Part shown: in pieces, positions 12,190 to 24,327 of the stretch
How positions within the stretch are numbered: position 1 is the first letter of the stretch
How the letters are laid out: each line of letters begins with the position of its first letter
Source of the DNA: Nilaparvata lugens
Lineage: Eukaryota; Arthropoda; Insecta; Hemiptera; Delphacidae
Reading direction: 5' to 3'
NCBI RefSeq assembly: GCF_014356525.2
Contig: NC_052508.1
Span: 45,115,858 to 45,179,857 of the forward strand
Length of the DNA: 64,000 nt
Made by a program: the position numbers and the translations under genes
The notes under the pieces: model-generated
The model's input: the letters and a program-made list of their open reading frames with translations, nothing else
The model's database searches: none
What the model was told of the DNA's origin: nothing

Positions 12190-12860
12190 TGGATGGCCAC
12201 ATGGAGTGTAGGTATCCTGATGATCTGGCCAGACTCAAGGGATTGTGCTCACCCTCAAGAACAGATTTGGGGATGGTGATCCCAACAGCTCTGCTAGGTA
12301 GGCCTATAGACATTTCATACAATTCTACAAGAGGAGGATCGAGCTGGCTAAGAGGTTGGCAACCGAGCAATGGATCGAGGATGCACCCAATCAATACAAA
12401 GCTGCCTGGGATGTGATCAATACAAACAGATCCATGCCAAAGAAAAGGACTGACTTTGCAAGCCCGGATGATTTCAATGGTTCCTTTGTGAGTTCAGTTC
12501 AGCGTATGGTGGGGTGCCCTGTCTGCCCGTTGCTGCCATTAATCCAATTTATAGTTATGTTGGAAGAAAGAATCCAGCCAGGTGAGGCGCATCTCTCCTT
12601 CTTTTGCCTCACCTCATCAGCTGCCTTGAAGAAAATAGTTCACTCCTTCACACTCTCTAGAAGCCCAGATGTTTTTGGCATGTCTGTGAGTATGCTTTGG
12701 TTGTGGATGCCTTTGCAGTTCTCTCTGCATCTGTCAAGGAGTGCTTGAGGTGAAAGCCTTTGCTCCAAACGCACACGTCGATTCGAAAGACTCTTCTAAA
12801 ACAGTCTTTCCGTGTCGCAGGCGTACGGTGTCGCTGGATGAGATAGTCGCTGTCCACTCC
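12190..12860 (+). pseudogene. Non-LTR retrotransposon fragment (endonuclease-RT linker, jockey/CR1-type)
   Basis: An open frame runs from 12302 to 12748 and carries YKRRIELAKRLATEQWIEDA, then NQYKAAWDVIN and SFFCLTSSAALKKIVHSF, then SRSPDVFGMSVSML. These are the linker and first RT-proximal blocks of jockey/CR1-type LINE ORF2 proteins (family knowledge). Upstream, DDLARLKGL and LKNRFGDGDPNSSAR belong to the same protein but are split by a frameshift and an in-frame TAG at 12299. Similarity decays after about 12750. No catalytic RT core remains. A dead fragment, immediately left of a MITE cluster. Confidence 0.75.
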
Positions 12861-12888
12861 TGTCAGGTCTAAGATGGCGCGTACCCGG

Positions 12889-13226
12889 GGTCCACGTTAT
12901 GATGGCAGTGTTTGATTAGCAATGGTATTGCTATCCTTGTCTATCATTCAACAAAGCTGATATCTCTTTCTCGCTTTGCTTTGCGAGATCTTTGCCAGGT
13001 CGTCTTTTAACAATGTAGAATTTATAATAAATTAACAAAATATTTTAGCATGATTATAAAAAATCATTATGAAATTAATGAAAATATTATTTCTTGCTTA
13101 ATAACAAATCTAATTGATTATTTTAAACGAGAATGAACCGTTAATATTACATCAATAAACCTTTATCAGCTACCATCTATAGAAGGCTTTGACAAGACAA
13201 AGGAGTGGCAACGTCTTTCTCCTATA
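12889..13226 (+). mobile_element. MITE family A copy, right terminus lost
   Basis: Starts GGTCCACGTTATGATGGCAG and runs through the family interior to GTGGCAACGTCTTTCTCC. The right inverted terminus is absent because the next copy starts directly there. Non-coding. Confidence 0.85.
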
Positions 13227-13556
13227 GGTCCACGTTATAATGGCAGTGGAGAAAGATAGCAGAACAACGTTGCCGATCCTCTGTCTTGTCAATGCCTTCT
13301 ATAGACGGTAGCTGATACAGGTTTATTGATGTAATATGAAATGTTCATTCTCATTTAAAATAATAAATTATAATTTATTTAGCAGGACATTATATTTTTC
13401 AATAATTTCAATGATTGGGATGAAATATTTTGTTGATTAATTATTAATTCTACATTGTTGAGAGACGATCTGGCAACAGAGCAAAGCGAGAAAGAGATAG
13501 CGCTATCTGCTTTGTTGGATGATAGACAAGGATAGCAATACCTTATACCATACCTT
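13227..13556 (-). mobile_element. MITE family A copy, opposite orientation
   Basis: Reads GGTCCACGTTATAATGGCAG followed by the family's right-hand interior in reverse (GTTGCCGATCCTCTGTC, then CTGATACAGG), ending near GGATAGCAATACC. It therefore lies inverted to its two neighbours and can pair with either. Confidence 0.85.
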
Positions 13557-13983
13557 ACTATAGTGAGTGAGGTCCATGTTATAATGGCAGTGTTTGATTA
13601 GCAATGGTATCGTTATCCTTGTCTTTCATTCCACAAAGCGGATAGTGCTATCTCTTTATCGCTTTGCTCTGTTGCCAGATCGTCTTTTAAAAATGTAGAA
13701 TTAATAATTAATTAACAAAATATATCATCTTAATTATGTAGATTCACTATGAAATTTTTAAAAAATATAATATTTATTGCTTAATAAAACATAATTCATT
13801 TTTTTAAACAAGAATGAACAGTTAATATTACATCAATAAACCTGTATGAGCTACCGTCTATAGAAGGCATTGACAAAACAGAGGTTTGGCAACGTTTTTC
13901 TCCTATCTTTCTCCACTGCCAATATAACGTGGACCTCACTATTATCTTTCTACACTGCCATTATAACGTGGACCTCACTATAG
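13557..13983 (+). mobile_element. MITE family A copy with duplicated right end
   Basis: Left end CTATAGTGAGTGAGGTCC; the right terminus TATAACGTGGACCTCACTAT occurs twice (ending near 13951 and at 13983). The interior matches the other full copies. The doubled end suggests a partial second element or slippage. Non-coding. Confidence 0.85.
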
Positions 13984-16139
13984 ACAAATTGAAATCTTGC
14001 ATACTTGTGGCACTCCTAAAAAGACCACTCTCTGATTGAGTTCAGTACATCTATGCACCTGATAAACAAGATAAACCAAAGACCTTAAAGATGCATAGAC
14101 TCACATGCAGCGCTAGTGTCTTACTTGGAATTGAACATGTGGAAATCGGCCATTGAGGGGTCAACCTGGAAGATTATTACAAGCCCATAAGTGTTGATTT
14201 GTTTGTGGATGGTGAATTAATCAATGATAAATATTCAATTATTAGAAATTTCCATAATTCTAGTTACATAGAAACGATGGAAACATAGCTGGTTAGATTA
14301 CCAGCAATGACAAAGTTTTGTTCAGCTATGAATTGTAGAGCTGTCAAGTGTCAACATTTCGTATCACATGTAACTACAAAACAAATACATTTAGCAATAC
14401 GTTTAATAATACTTGAGACTGATTTTAATAATTGCTCACTTGTTATTCATTTATGATAGTTTGAAACTTTGCAACCACTCATATTTAATTTTTGCAAGTT
14501 TTGTTCAAATAAATTGATTGTAATAAGGCTTCTAATAAGTTCTTACCTAGGCCTGGTAGCCTAGGTGAGTTTACTAACACAAGTTAGTAAAAATTTATTT
14601 TTATACATGTCTGATTATTAGAGATTTTTATTCTAGTTCTATCCTTTGTATACCAGTAGCAGTACTGTTAATAAAAGAATATGCTAAATTACTAAAATGG
14701 CCTAAATATTTTGGTAGCCTACTTGTTTTGTAAACAAGAATTAATACAAAAAAGTCTGGGTGAGGAACTAATATTTCTATTAGGCTAACTGATTTAGACT
14801 ATTCAAAGAATCTGAAATGTGATTTATTAGGAATATAATAAATAAACCTTGGAATATAATAAAATAGACCTTGGTGCCTGTTTTGTGCTTGAAATATCTT
14901 GAAAACTTTTACATGATTTGAAGTCTGCCAAATCATCATTCATGCTTAACTCCACTACTAGAGCTCATATTACATATCTGAATTTGCCATTTTGTAAATC
15001 TTGATATGAGGAGTACGAATAAAGTAATCTCATTTTGAGAAAAATGAGATATCAGGTTTATTCATACTAGCCTACTGCATTTGTATTTCTTAAATACTGT
15101 TACTTCATACTATCATCCTGTATATTTATTGACTATAATAATGTCAAGCTATCCATTGATCAATAAGTTAATCTAGTTGAACAAGGATTGTATCGTTAAA
15201 ATAACAATAAAGCAATAATTTTAAAATTACATATTTTTTGAAATTGTTCAAATTATCACTTTGATTACTCTACCACATATATACATAGTTAATTGAATGT
15301 TGTAGACTACTCTAATGTATAAAGTAAAATACCTATTAATTTATTTTGGCTGTAAATTTAACTATAGCACTAGCGTTTCAGCTCATGATTTGGTATTTGT
15401 ATAAAAATGTAGAGCTTTAATGCCATGAGCTTATGAAATAATAGTTTAAAGTTTGCCAGAAACTTATGAATTCTACTACTATACAAATATCAGTTTGATT
15501 TATTTATGATTACAGAAATAATGTACTAATTGATTCATTTATTTATTGGAATTATAATTTTATTCAAATTCATAAAGTTAAAGAAGTATAGATGAAAAAT
15601 ACAATACTAAAATATGGCACAGAACACTATTATCATCAATGATCAAAAAAATTGCATTTTTATAAAAATTCAAAGCACAAAACTTTTAAGTTTTGATGAA
15701 TTTGTTATTAGATGAATAAGGCTATTTATAATAACCTCGTTTTAAAACACTGCTTGTATGTCATGGAAACCAGAAAAATTAAATATATAGCAGTTAACTT
15801 ACATTAAATTTGAGTAAAGGCAAAATGTTAATTAACTTACCATACACTTATGTCAGTGAATTATTAAAACTGTATTATATCTACGGGACTATCATTTATG
15901 AGGACTTGAAGAATCGATTATTGGTAACTTCAAAATTGCTTCAAATCATACAAATGATATTCCCTTAGTTAAACAGCCAAATATTAAACTGTATTGCAGC
16001 GCCAAAACAGCATTTTCTCCCCTATGAATTTTGAATTTCTCGCGCTAAAACACCTCAATGGCAGCCTTCAATTTCAAGTAAGAGCTGGCATTGGGAAGGC
16101 ATAGGCATTGTGGGTCTATACCTCTTCAACGTTTTTGAG
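13984..16139. other. Intergenic, no gene recognised
   Basis: A weak frame at about 13985-14240 (words such as KPKTLKMHRLT and LEDYYKPISVDLFVDGEL) has internal stops and could be a dead transposon ORF I do not recognise. The rest is AT-rich with no features. Confidence 0.45.
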
Positions 16140-18657
16140 ACAAACCACTCTCTGTCTCAGACAGCACCGTATCGCGCATGCGTTAGCAACGGGTTTTTCC
16201 CGTTCCATTCAGTCAAATCTTTGAATGTAACGTTCCTTGTGATGATGGTTACCGAGCACTGTAACTGGAGCCAATCGTCATTCTATGTGATGAAGATATT
16301 ATTATCCAATGATGATTTATCATTAACTTCAATATAATAATCAATATATTATCATTTTATTTAATAAAAGGAAGAGTACTTTTGAAAAATATAACTAATA
16401 AAATATAACAGTTGTTATTTAACTGATGTTAAAAAACACTATAACTAAGTCAGCATATTGTCATTTCAAAACAAAAACCGAACCATCAACCTCCACTTAC
16501 ATTTTAAACATCAATAAACATAACAATTTGAAAAACCTCTAATCCCTTCCAGCATATTGCAATTTCAAAGCAAAAACCTAACCTATCTTTCCACCTTTGA
16601 AATATCAAAAAGCATAATTCTACCCGGACCCTCGCCCTTTCTAGCATATTGCAATTTTAAAGCAGAAACCTAACCTAACCTTATGGAACATTATTAAATA
16701 TAATCCAAAAAAACCTAACCACTAACCCCTAACCCCTTCACATTTAATAATTTGGATTTCAAAGCAAAATCCTAACCCCCTAACCTATCCTTTCACATTT
16801 GAAACATCAAAAAACATAACTCCAACTGCACCCTAGCCCCTTCTAGCATATTGCAATTTCAAAGCAAAAACCTAACCTATCCTAATAACACATTATTAAA
16901 TATAACCTAGATAAAACCTAACCTCTAACCCTTTCACATTTAATACTTCAGATTTATTCGTCATCTTTAGAACAAAACATAAACATATGGTTCATTCCAT
17001 GAACATGTTCACAAATATGTGGTTCATTTCATGAACATGGTTCATTTCGAACATGTGGTTTGAAGCAAAATCCTAACCCCCTAACCTATCCTTTTACCTT
17101 TGAAACATCAAGAAAGATAACTCTACCTAGACCCTAGCCCCTTCTAGCATATTGCAATTTTAAAGCAAAAACCTAACCTATCCTAATAAAACATTATTAA
17201 ATATAACCTAAATAAAAACGAACCCCCAACTCTTTCACATTTGATGAACGATGGACAAGGATAGCAACACCATTGCAAATCGTACACTACCATTATAACG
17301 TGGACCTCACTATAGATACTCAAAGAATACTTTTAAATAACTATGTTATAACTGTGACTGTTGCTGGCCGTTACTCTGTTTCTGAGACAAAGAGAAGCTG
17401 CTTTTTTGAGATAAACGATGGACAAGGCAATGATAGAGCAGCTTCTCTTTGTCTCAGAAACAGAGTAACGGCCAGCAACAGTCACAGTTATAACATAGTT
17501 ATTTAAAAGTATTCTTTGAGTATCTATAGTGAGGTCCACGTTATAATGGTAGTATACGATTTGCAATGGTGTTGCCCTCCTTGTCTGTCGTTCAACAAAT
17601 GTGAAAGAGTTAGGGGTTAGGTTTTATTCAGGTTATATATAATAATGTTTTATTAGGATAGGTTAGGGTTTTGCTTTAAAATTGCAATATGCTAGAAGGG
17701 GCTAGGGTCTAGGTAGAGTTATGTTTTTTGATGTTTCAAAGATAAAAGGATAGGTTAAGGGGTTAGGATTTTGCTTTGAACCACATGTTTGTGAACATGT
17801 TCATGAAATGAACCACATGTTTATGTTTTGTTCTAAAGATGACGAATAAATCTAAAGTATTAAATGTGAAAGGGTTGGAGGTTAGGTTTTATTTGGGTTA
17901 TATTTAATAATGTGTTATTAGTATAGGTTAGGTTTTTGCTTTGAAATTGCAATATGCTAGAAGGGGCTAGCAGGTAGAGTTATGTTTTTTGATGTTTCAA
18001 ATGTGAAAGGATAGGTTAGTGGGTCAGGATTTTGCTTTGAAAACTAAATTAATAAATGTGAAGGGGTTAGTGGTTAGGTGTTTTGGATTATATTTAATAA
18101 TGTTCCATAAGGTTAGGTTAGGTTTTTGCTTTTAAATTGCAATATGCTAGAAAGGGGTAGGGTCCAGGTAGAATTATTATGCTTTTTGATATTTCAAAGG
18201 TGGAAAGATAGGTTAGGATTTTGCTTTGAAATCACAATATGCTAGAAGGGATTAGAGGTTTTTACAAATAGTTATGTTTATTGATGTTTTAAATGTAAAA
18301 GGGGTGGTTGGGGTTCGGTTTTTGTTTTGAAATGACAATATGCTGACTTAGTTATAGTGTTTTTTTAACATCAGTTAAATAACAACTGTTATATTTTATT
18401 AATTATATTTTTCAAAAGTACTCTTTCTTTCATTAAATAGAATGATAATATATTGATTATTATATTGAATCTAATGATAAATCATTATTGGATAATAATA
18501 TCTTCATCAAATAGAATGACTATTGGTTCCAGTTACAGTGCTCGGTAACCATCATCACAAAGAGCGTTACATTCAAAGAGCTGACTGAATGGAACGGGAA
18601 AAACCCGTTGCTAACGCATGCGTGATACGGTGCTGTATGAGACAGAGAGTGGTTTGT
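16140..18657. repeat. 2.5-kb palindrome (foldback) with CCTAACC-rich arms
   Basis: The left arm (16140-17402) and right arm (17437-18657) are inverted copies along their whole length, separated by about 34 bases. The outer ends read ACAAACCACTCTCTGTCTCA and the reverse of it. Each arm repeats a module of about 100-150 bases: CTAGCATATTGCAATTT, AAGCAAAAACCTAACC, then TTTGAAACATCAA. Arms differ by scattered substitutions and short indels. Mirror-image ORFs at 17273-17506 (+) and 17333-17566 (-) are a by-product of the symmetry. No transposase is visible. The flanks show no clear target duplication. Class unknown. Confidence 0.9.
17283..17555. mobile_element. MITE family A ends around an exact inner hairpin
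   Basis: At the centre of the large palindrome, family A termini (ATTATAACGTGGACCTCACT on the left, the reverse on the right) face each other. Between them, arms of about 87 bases at 17316-17402 and 17437-17523 are, by eye, perfectly complementary. The outer arms are visibly diverged, so the inner hairpin is younger or has been kept alike by gene conversion. Confidence 0.8.
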
Positions 18658-18667
18658 AATGATAGAC

Positions 18668-18928
18668 CTTAGACCATTTATAGAATAGACACGCTGGGAA
18701 GCTTAGCCTCTGAAGCCAACATCTAACTGCCAAATCCGCCCAACTTGACGTCATAACCAAGCTAACAACAATGCATTGAATAAGAACAATGTAAGTTAAA
18801 CACCACAGACACCTACACAACAAACTTTTGTGACGTCAAGGTGGGCGGATTTGGCAGTTAGATGTTGGCTTCATCGACTTTCAGTATGAATATACAATGG
18901 GCCGTGTCTAATCTATAACTGGTCTAAG
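18668..18928. mobile_element. hAT-type MITE, 261 bases, with 8-base target duplication
   Basis: Flanked by direct repeats TGATAGAC at 18660-18667 and 18929-18936. Inverted ends are CTTAGACCATTTATAGA and CTTAGACCAGTTATAGA. Longer inner inverted repeats hold CCAACATCTAACTGCCAAAT. An 8-base duplication with short TIRs is the hAT hallmark. It inserted right beside the edge of the 2.5-kb palindrome. Non-coding. Confidence 0.85.
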
Positions 18929-18936
18929 TGATAGAC

Positions 18937-19317
18937 TAACTTTTTTCTTTTTTTGGTAACTTTTTTACGGTAGCCGTAGCTCCAGTTCGCGTTCCGGTAA
19001 ACATTTGCACATGCGCAGCTAACGCTATTTACATGTGCATTGTTATGTGGTGTTGGTGGTTTTTGGTCACGATTTCTAAGTAACCTATCATTTCATGTTT
19101 CAATAATTAAGTTTACATCCTTCCAGGATTTGAAAAAATGTAGTAGTCAAAAAGAAAAAAAAGTTAGAGGATGAGATTGTATATTATTAATAATTGAAGT
19201 ACAATAATGTACTCATGAAGGTGTAATGAAAAGTAAGTCCAAGTGACACCGACCAGAAAAAAGTAAGTTTAAGGAAAAAGCTATGCAAAGAGCCTTTAAA
19301 CAAAACATTATCAGGCT
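18937..19317. other. Unassigned spacer
   Basis: A modestly GC-richer start (TAGCCGTAGCTCCAGTTCGC) followed by AT-rich sequence. No ORF or repeat partner seen. Confidence 0.4.
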
Positions 19318-20124
19318 GATTGGCCCTGACTTTAAGATTCTTGGCATTAGGCGATTCATTTATTGGTTTCCAATATCTATTCTGAATCTCAAAAAAAAAA
19401 TTCTACAATAATTCCAGAAGTTTTGATGACCTAATCAAAGCACTTAACACTGTCCTACAAAATTGACAGTCTTCTTTAACGAAATTAACCATGAATTGAA
19501 TCAAATACTGAATTTCTGCCCATTTTAAACTAACTCTGCTCATACACATGACAAAACAAGATTCTCCAAAAGATTAGCTTCAAGATTTAACTTTAAGGAA
19601 TACTAGGTTTAAGTTTGAATAAATCTCTCTATGGATAGCCTAGCTATCTAGACATATTATTATTATTATAATATCATTGAAGATTACAATTTTTATTACC
19701 AACTCTGATTGATACCATAAACACAAGATGATTTGATAGCCACAGTAAGATAATAATATGAGAGCTAAACTTTTTTGTCGAAACCCTGTAGAGAAACTAT
19801 TTTCACTTAAATTATGCAGTTCTAAATTTGTTAATCATGATACATATATTATTATATACTCCATGCATGTTTCTATTTTAATATTCGACAATCAACATAT
19901 CCTACAAAATTACAAAAATCCCACAATTTACAATTAGTTATTGGATCACAATTTGATTTGTCATTCATTAACCTAATTCATTGGAATTAGGTTATGACAC
20001 CTTCAATGTTTACGTTTTGCTCCACCCTTATGGCAAAATCGCGTCCACACGTACATTCAATGCTCGCCTAAGGCGCCTTTGAGCACGCCAAAATACCGAA
20101 AGGGTTCTGGTTCGCCCACATGCC
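19318..20124 (+). mobile_element. TTAA-type transposon copy T1, broken
   Basis: Colinear with 23030-23840 and 41000-41720: GATTCTTGGCATTAGG, CCAATATCTATTCTGAATCT, GGAATTAGGTTATGAC and ATCGCGTCCACACGTACATT. It lacks the left part of the element and stops at CCCACATGCCTCAGC, where the foldback element begins. A small piece of the right-hand end resumes at 40195 (T4). Non-coding. Confidence 0.85.
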
Positions 20125-20128
20125 TCAG

Positions 20129-20333
20129 CCACAGAATAGATACAGAATGGAAACTTGTAATCAAACGCCTATCTAACCAATGCTTTTTACATGACCCCAA
20201 AACTAAACACGTCACGTGACCTTGGGAAGTTCCAATCCTGGTCTTCTGATTGGCTCGTGGCAGTGAACGAGATCAATTGATCCGGATCATTAAAGTGATC
20301 CGTACCTACCATCAATACTATTACCACAGAATA
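20129..20333 (+). repeat. Foldback-arm repeat, extra copy
   Basis: Begins CCACAGAATAGATACAGAAT and ends ACCTACCATCAATACTATTA. It is repeated directly at 20334-20506 and inverted at about 39998-40194. The third, inverted copy shows that this is the arm of a foldback element. This first unit is an extra left arm. Confidence 0.85.
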
Positions 20334-20506
20334 AGTACAGAATGGAAACTTGTAATAGATCGCCTATCTAACCAATGCTTTTTACATGACCCCAATACTA
20401 AATACGTCACGTGACCTTGGGAAGTTCCAATCCTGGTCTTCTGATTGGCTCGTAGCAGTGTACGAGATCAATTGATCCGGATCATTAAAGTGATCTGAAC
20501 CTACCA
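20334..20506 (+). mobile_element. Left arm of foldback element, part 1 (interrupted)
   Basis: Begins CCACAGAATAAGTACAGAAT and is cut after ACCTACCA at 20499-20506. Sequence resumes at 38092 with a second ACCTACCA followed by TCAATACTATTAC, exactly as in the uninterrupted neighbour unit. The arm therefore continues on the far side of the 17.6-kb insertion. Confidence 0.85.
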
Positions 20507-20630
20507 CACAGAGAAGAGGACAGAGAACTCATCTAATGTTTCGCTAAATGGGTGACCAGCAGTGATGAGTGGGTGTGGAGGGGGGTAAAGTGGGTGACTA
20601 ACAGTTAGTTCTTCAACTCGCTACGAGAGA

Positions 20631-22581
20631 TCAGTACCATCGACAGGCCTTCTCGCATTCCAACTCATCAGCAGTGAGTTGTTTTCCTACATCTGGAACG
20701 CTTTCCACTTCCCAAAATTTTCGAACTAACTTATCCAACGGTGATGTTAGACAAGTCATCAAACACGTTGAATTTTCTGAAGATTGAGTTAAAATAGGGG
20801 CTCTACCCATCAAAATATAACCGAAAACACTTTCCAAGGCCATCAAATAATTCGAATCAATTTCCACACGACCATTTCGGAAAATATGGGGCACTAATTC
20901 AGCTCCTATAATAGCGTCAATTTCGCTGGGAATGTGATAACTTTCATCAGCAAGTCGAAGACCAAACAAATTTGATAATTTAGAATTATCAATTTTACTA
21001 GTGGGAAGCTGTTCCATGATTTTTTCGACAACTAATGGTTCAATGGAAAATTTAACACTAGAATCGAGTCGAGATTGAAGCGTGACAAAAGTACGACCAA
21101 AAACTGATTGCGAATTTCCGCCAAAACCATTCACAATTAATTGGAAAGGAGAAATCGATAGTTGCAATTTACGACAAAGTTTACGAGTAATGAAATGACT
21201 TTGACTAGCTGAATCAACTAAAACTCTTATTTTGTGCAATCTACCTCTCTTATCAGGTACCTCGACTTGAGCAGTTGATAGTAGAACACTATACGGTGCC
21301 GACTTCGAATCGATAGAACAACAGGTAATAGTATTATTTTCTACCTTTTTCGCATCCGAATTTGATGACGAATTTGAAGCATTTCCGAAATGTAAAAGCG
21401 AATTATGCTTCTGACTACATTCCTCGCAGTTGGAAGAAGTACAATCTTTACTACGATGGGCTGGCGAGAAACATTTCAAACAGCAACCCTTCTCCTTAAC
21501 AAAACGAAAACGGTCCCAAGGTGATAACTGACGAAAAAGACGACAATTGATCAATTTATGATTTGTCATCGAACATTTCAGACATTCTGATATTTTTACC
21601 GGTGATTTGGTCACTTGCGAATTCGATTGAACAACCAACACTTTGGATTTTGGTATTGGTTTCACTACTGGCTTGCATTGTTTAGACGATTCGTCATGCG
21701 GTAACGATTTAATCTGCCTTTCGATGAATGAAACAAAATCAGTATATGTGGGATCATCCTTAGTATGAACTGAAGCTTCAAATGCCTTTCGAGAAACAGG
21801 ATCTAAAATTTTCAACGCTTGGAACAGAAATATTGCATCAGATACATCTTCACCTCGTAGGCGTTTTAAAGCAGTAATTGAACCACAGAACTGATCGACT
21901 ATAGAAACTAAACCTGCACGAGACTCAGATTTTAGACAATTGAATTCGAAAATTTGTTTCAAGTACACATTTGAGAGTGAGCGGGGGTCATTGAACCGCT
22001 TAATTAATGCATCCCAAATAATTTCATAATTATTAGCAATAGGTGGTAGATGACGTGAAATATTAGCCGCTTCTCCAGATAGTTTGGACACCAGATATTG
22101 GACCTTTTGTTGATTTGGAATCGATTTGTTGTCATGAATCATGCATTTAAACATTTCGTAGAATACCGCCCATTTTGATTGATCTCTGTCGAACACAGGA
22201 ATTTCAATTTTCGGTCCTTATTGGAATTTACGAATCCTTTTTGGAAGATACAGGTTGAGCCGGGGTAGAAACACTAGGTACAACCTGACTGCGTTTTTTC
22301 AATTCACTAGCAATTGCTTCCATATGTTCGAACATTTCCATATGTGAACTACTAAATTTGGGTACAAATTCCGGGTCTTTTTCCATTTCAAGCTCCTGTA
22401 TTTCCATTTCAACAGCTTCATAATCCTGAACAGTTTTAAGAGTGGAACTATAGAGAATTAGAAATTGTTTAGCACTAGCTTCTTCTTTTAAAGCCTTTTT
22501 CGACAATTCGAAAGTACGTTGAATACGATAGAAATATTGCTCAAGTTTAGCTCGTTTGAGCTTTAACTTCTTTTCACTCAT
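20631..22581 (-). pseudogene. BEL/Pao retrotransposon gag and protease, truncated
   Basis: The N-terminal part (22581 down to 22228, start MSEKKLKLKR) is followed, in another frame, by a 521-residue frame ending at 20631. The second part begins within PKIEIPVFDRDQSKW, has CCHC knuckles at its residues 205-218 and 239-252, a third Cys/His group near 257-269, and a retropepsin-like VLVDSASQSHFIT near 325-337. This order (DUF1759-like gag, zinc knuckles, DUF1758-like protease) is typical of BEL/Pao polyproteins. An indel around 22220-22230 splits the frame. The protein stops in the protease-RT linker; RT, RNase H and integrase are gone. No LTR pair was found. It cannot move on its own. Confidence 0.85.
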
Positions 22582-22795
22582 GATTGGATATTGGAAAGGT
22601 CTTAATGATTTTCATTTACTAATTTTCGAATAAAATTACGAATGCAACAATGAACGATTTTCATTGATGATTCAAGCAAGCAAAATGATAATGTTAGTAC
22701 AAATTGAACAGAGAAAGCTCAATAGACGAAGCAAGCTAAGCGATAACGTTATCAGCATTGCAAAGTAACGGTTCCGATCGGACAATAGAGATAAG
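22582..22795 (-). other. Probable BEL/Pao leader sequence
   Basis: Sequence upstream of the BEL/Pao start codon, with no match to the 3' side. It is probably the element's leader or part of a 5' LTR. It abuts the interior of a TTAA-type transposon at 22796 without a target duplication. Confidence 0.45.
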
Positions 22796-23912
22796 CATTT
22801 TATTTCAATGACTTATATAATAAAATCAAAAATAAAACTTTACAAACAATGTTGGTGGGTTGAACGATTGTAGGTTGAAGTAAGGAAATAAATTGCTACA
22901 TGGCATTACATTGACAATTCAAACTTTATTAGGTTGTCAAAACATTATTTTGTTAATATACTGAATCTAATTCAACTAGTTATCTAAACAAAAATGATAT
23001 CATCATGAAGGAAGCAATAACTCCACAAGAACGATTGGCTCTAACTTTGAGATTCTTGGCATTAGGTGATTCATTTGTTGGTTCCCAATATCTATTCTGA
23101 ATCTCAAAAAAAGAAAATTTCTACAATAATTCCAGAAGTTTTGATGACCTAATCAAAGCACTTAACACTGTCTCACAAAATTGACAGTCTTCTTTAAGGA
23201 AATTAGCAATAAATTTAATCAAATACTGAATTGCTGCCCATTTTGAACTAACTCTGCTCATACACATGACAAAACAAGATTCTCCAAAAGATTAGCTTCA
23301 AGATTTACCTTTAAGGGGATACACTAGTTCAAAGTTTGAATAAATCTCTCTATAGATAGCCTAGCTATCTAAAACGTATATCATATTGAAGATTACAATT
23401 TTAATTAACAACTCTGATTGATAACATGAAACAAACACAAGATGATTTGATAGCCACAGTAAAATAAAAATTTGAGCTATACTTTCTTGTAGGAACCCTG
23501 TAGAGAAGCTTTTTTCACTTAAATTATGCAGTTCTAAATTTGTTAATCATGATACAAATTATATACTCCATGCATGTTTCTATTTAAATATTTGACAATC
23601 CACATATCCTACAAAATTACAAAAATCCTACAATTTACAATTAGTTATCGGATCACAATTTGATTTGTCATTCAATCAACCTAATTCATTGGAATTAGGT
23701 TATGACGCCTTCAATGTTTACGTTTTGCCTGACCCGTATTGCAAAATCGCGTCCACACGTACATTCAATGCTCGCCCGAGGCGCCTTTGAGCACGCCAAA
23801 ATACCGACAGGGTTCCGGTTCGCCCACATGCCTCAGCGAACAGTGTCCAGACGTGCGAATGCAAGCCCATACACGTATGCTCACCCGAGGCAAACGTACG
23901 TGTGTACACCGT
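22796..23912 (+). mobile_element. TTAA-type transposon copy T2, left end missing
   Basis: Same sequence as 40674-41791, ending GTACGTGTGTACACCGT. The first ~225 bases of the full element are replaced by BEL/Pao sequence. It lies just upstream of AK3 copy 1, as T3 does for copy 2. No transposase frame. Confidence 0.85.
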
Positions 23913-24327
23913 TTTATGCTTATACTCATTCAGTTTGACTGTACGTCAACTTATGATTTTTTGGGGATGCGATATTTTGATCTTCAAAAACACATGTTGG
24001 AGTTGGAAAATTATCATTACTTTATCAGCGCAGATTTCAAGGTTATGATATGAAATAACCATACAATATTATGTAATACTGCATTGATCTGTGATCAGAT
24101 AGCCTACTTATTTATTATTCTAAATTTCAAAATAGTTCGATCAACAGTGCTTCCGACTCGTCTGTTATTTATTGTTTATCTTTTCTGTCGTAATTTAGCT
24201 ACAGTAGCCTACCGTATTGTGAAAGTGTGGAGAGACTGTTAACATTGAACTTTTTGATATCAAACTCACCTACCGGTGTATAAATAATCCTTATTTTTTA
24301 AACTATTTTGTTTATATCTCTAATAGA

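Noticed and set aside
17273..17566. Two 77-residue ORFs on opposite strands with nearly the same protein
   Set aside because: They are mirror images produced by the palindrome, and much of them is MITE terminus and hairpin sequence.
16480..18250. CCTAACC/GGTTAGG words as a telomere fusion or interstitial TTAGG telomere
   Set aside because: The words occur once or twice per module, not as a long tandem (TTAGG)n array. The C-rich words lie on the left and G-rich on the right, the reverse of what an end-to-end telomere fusion gives.
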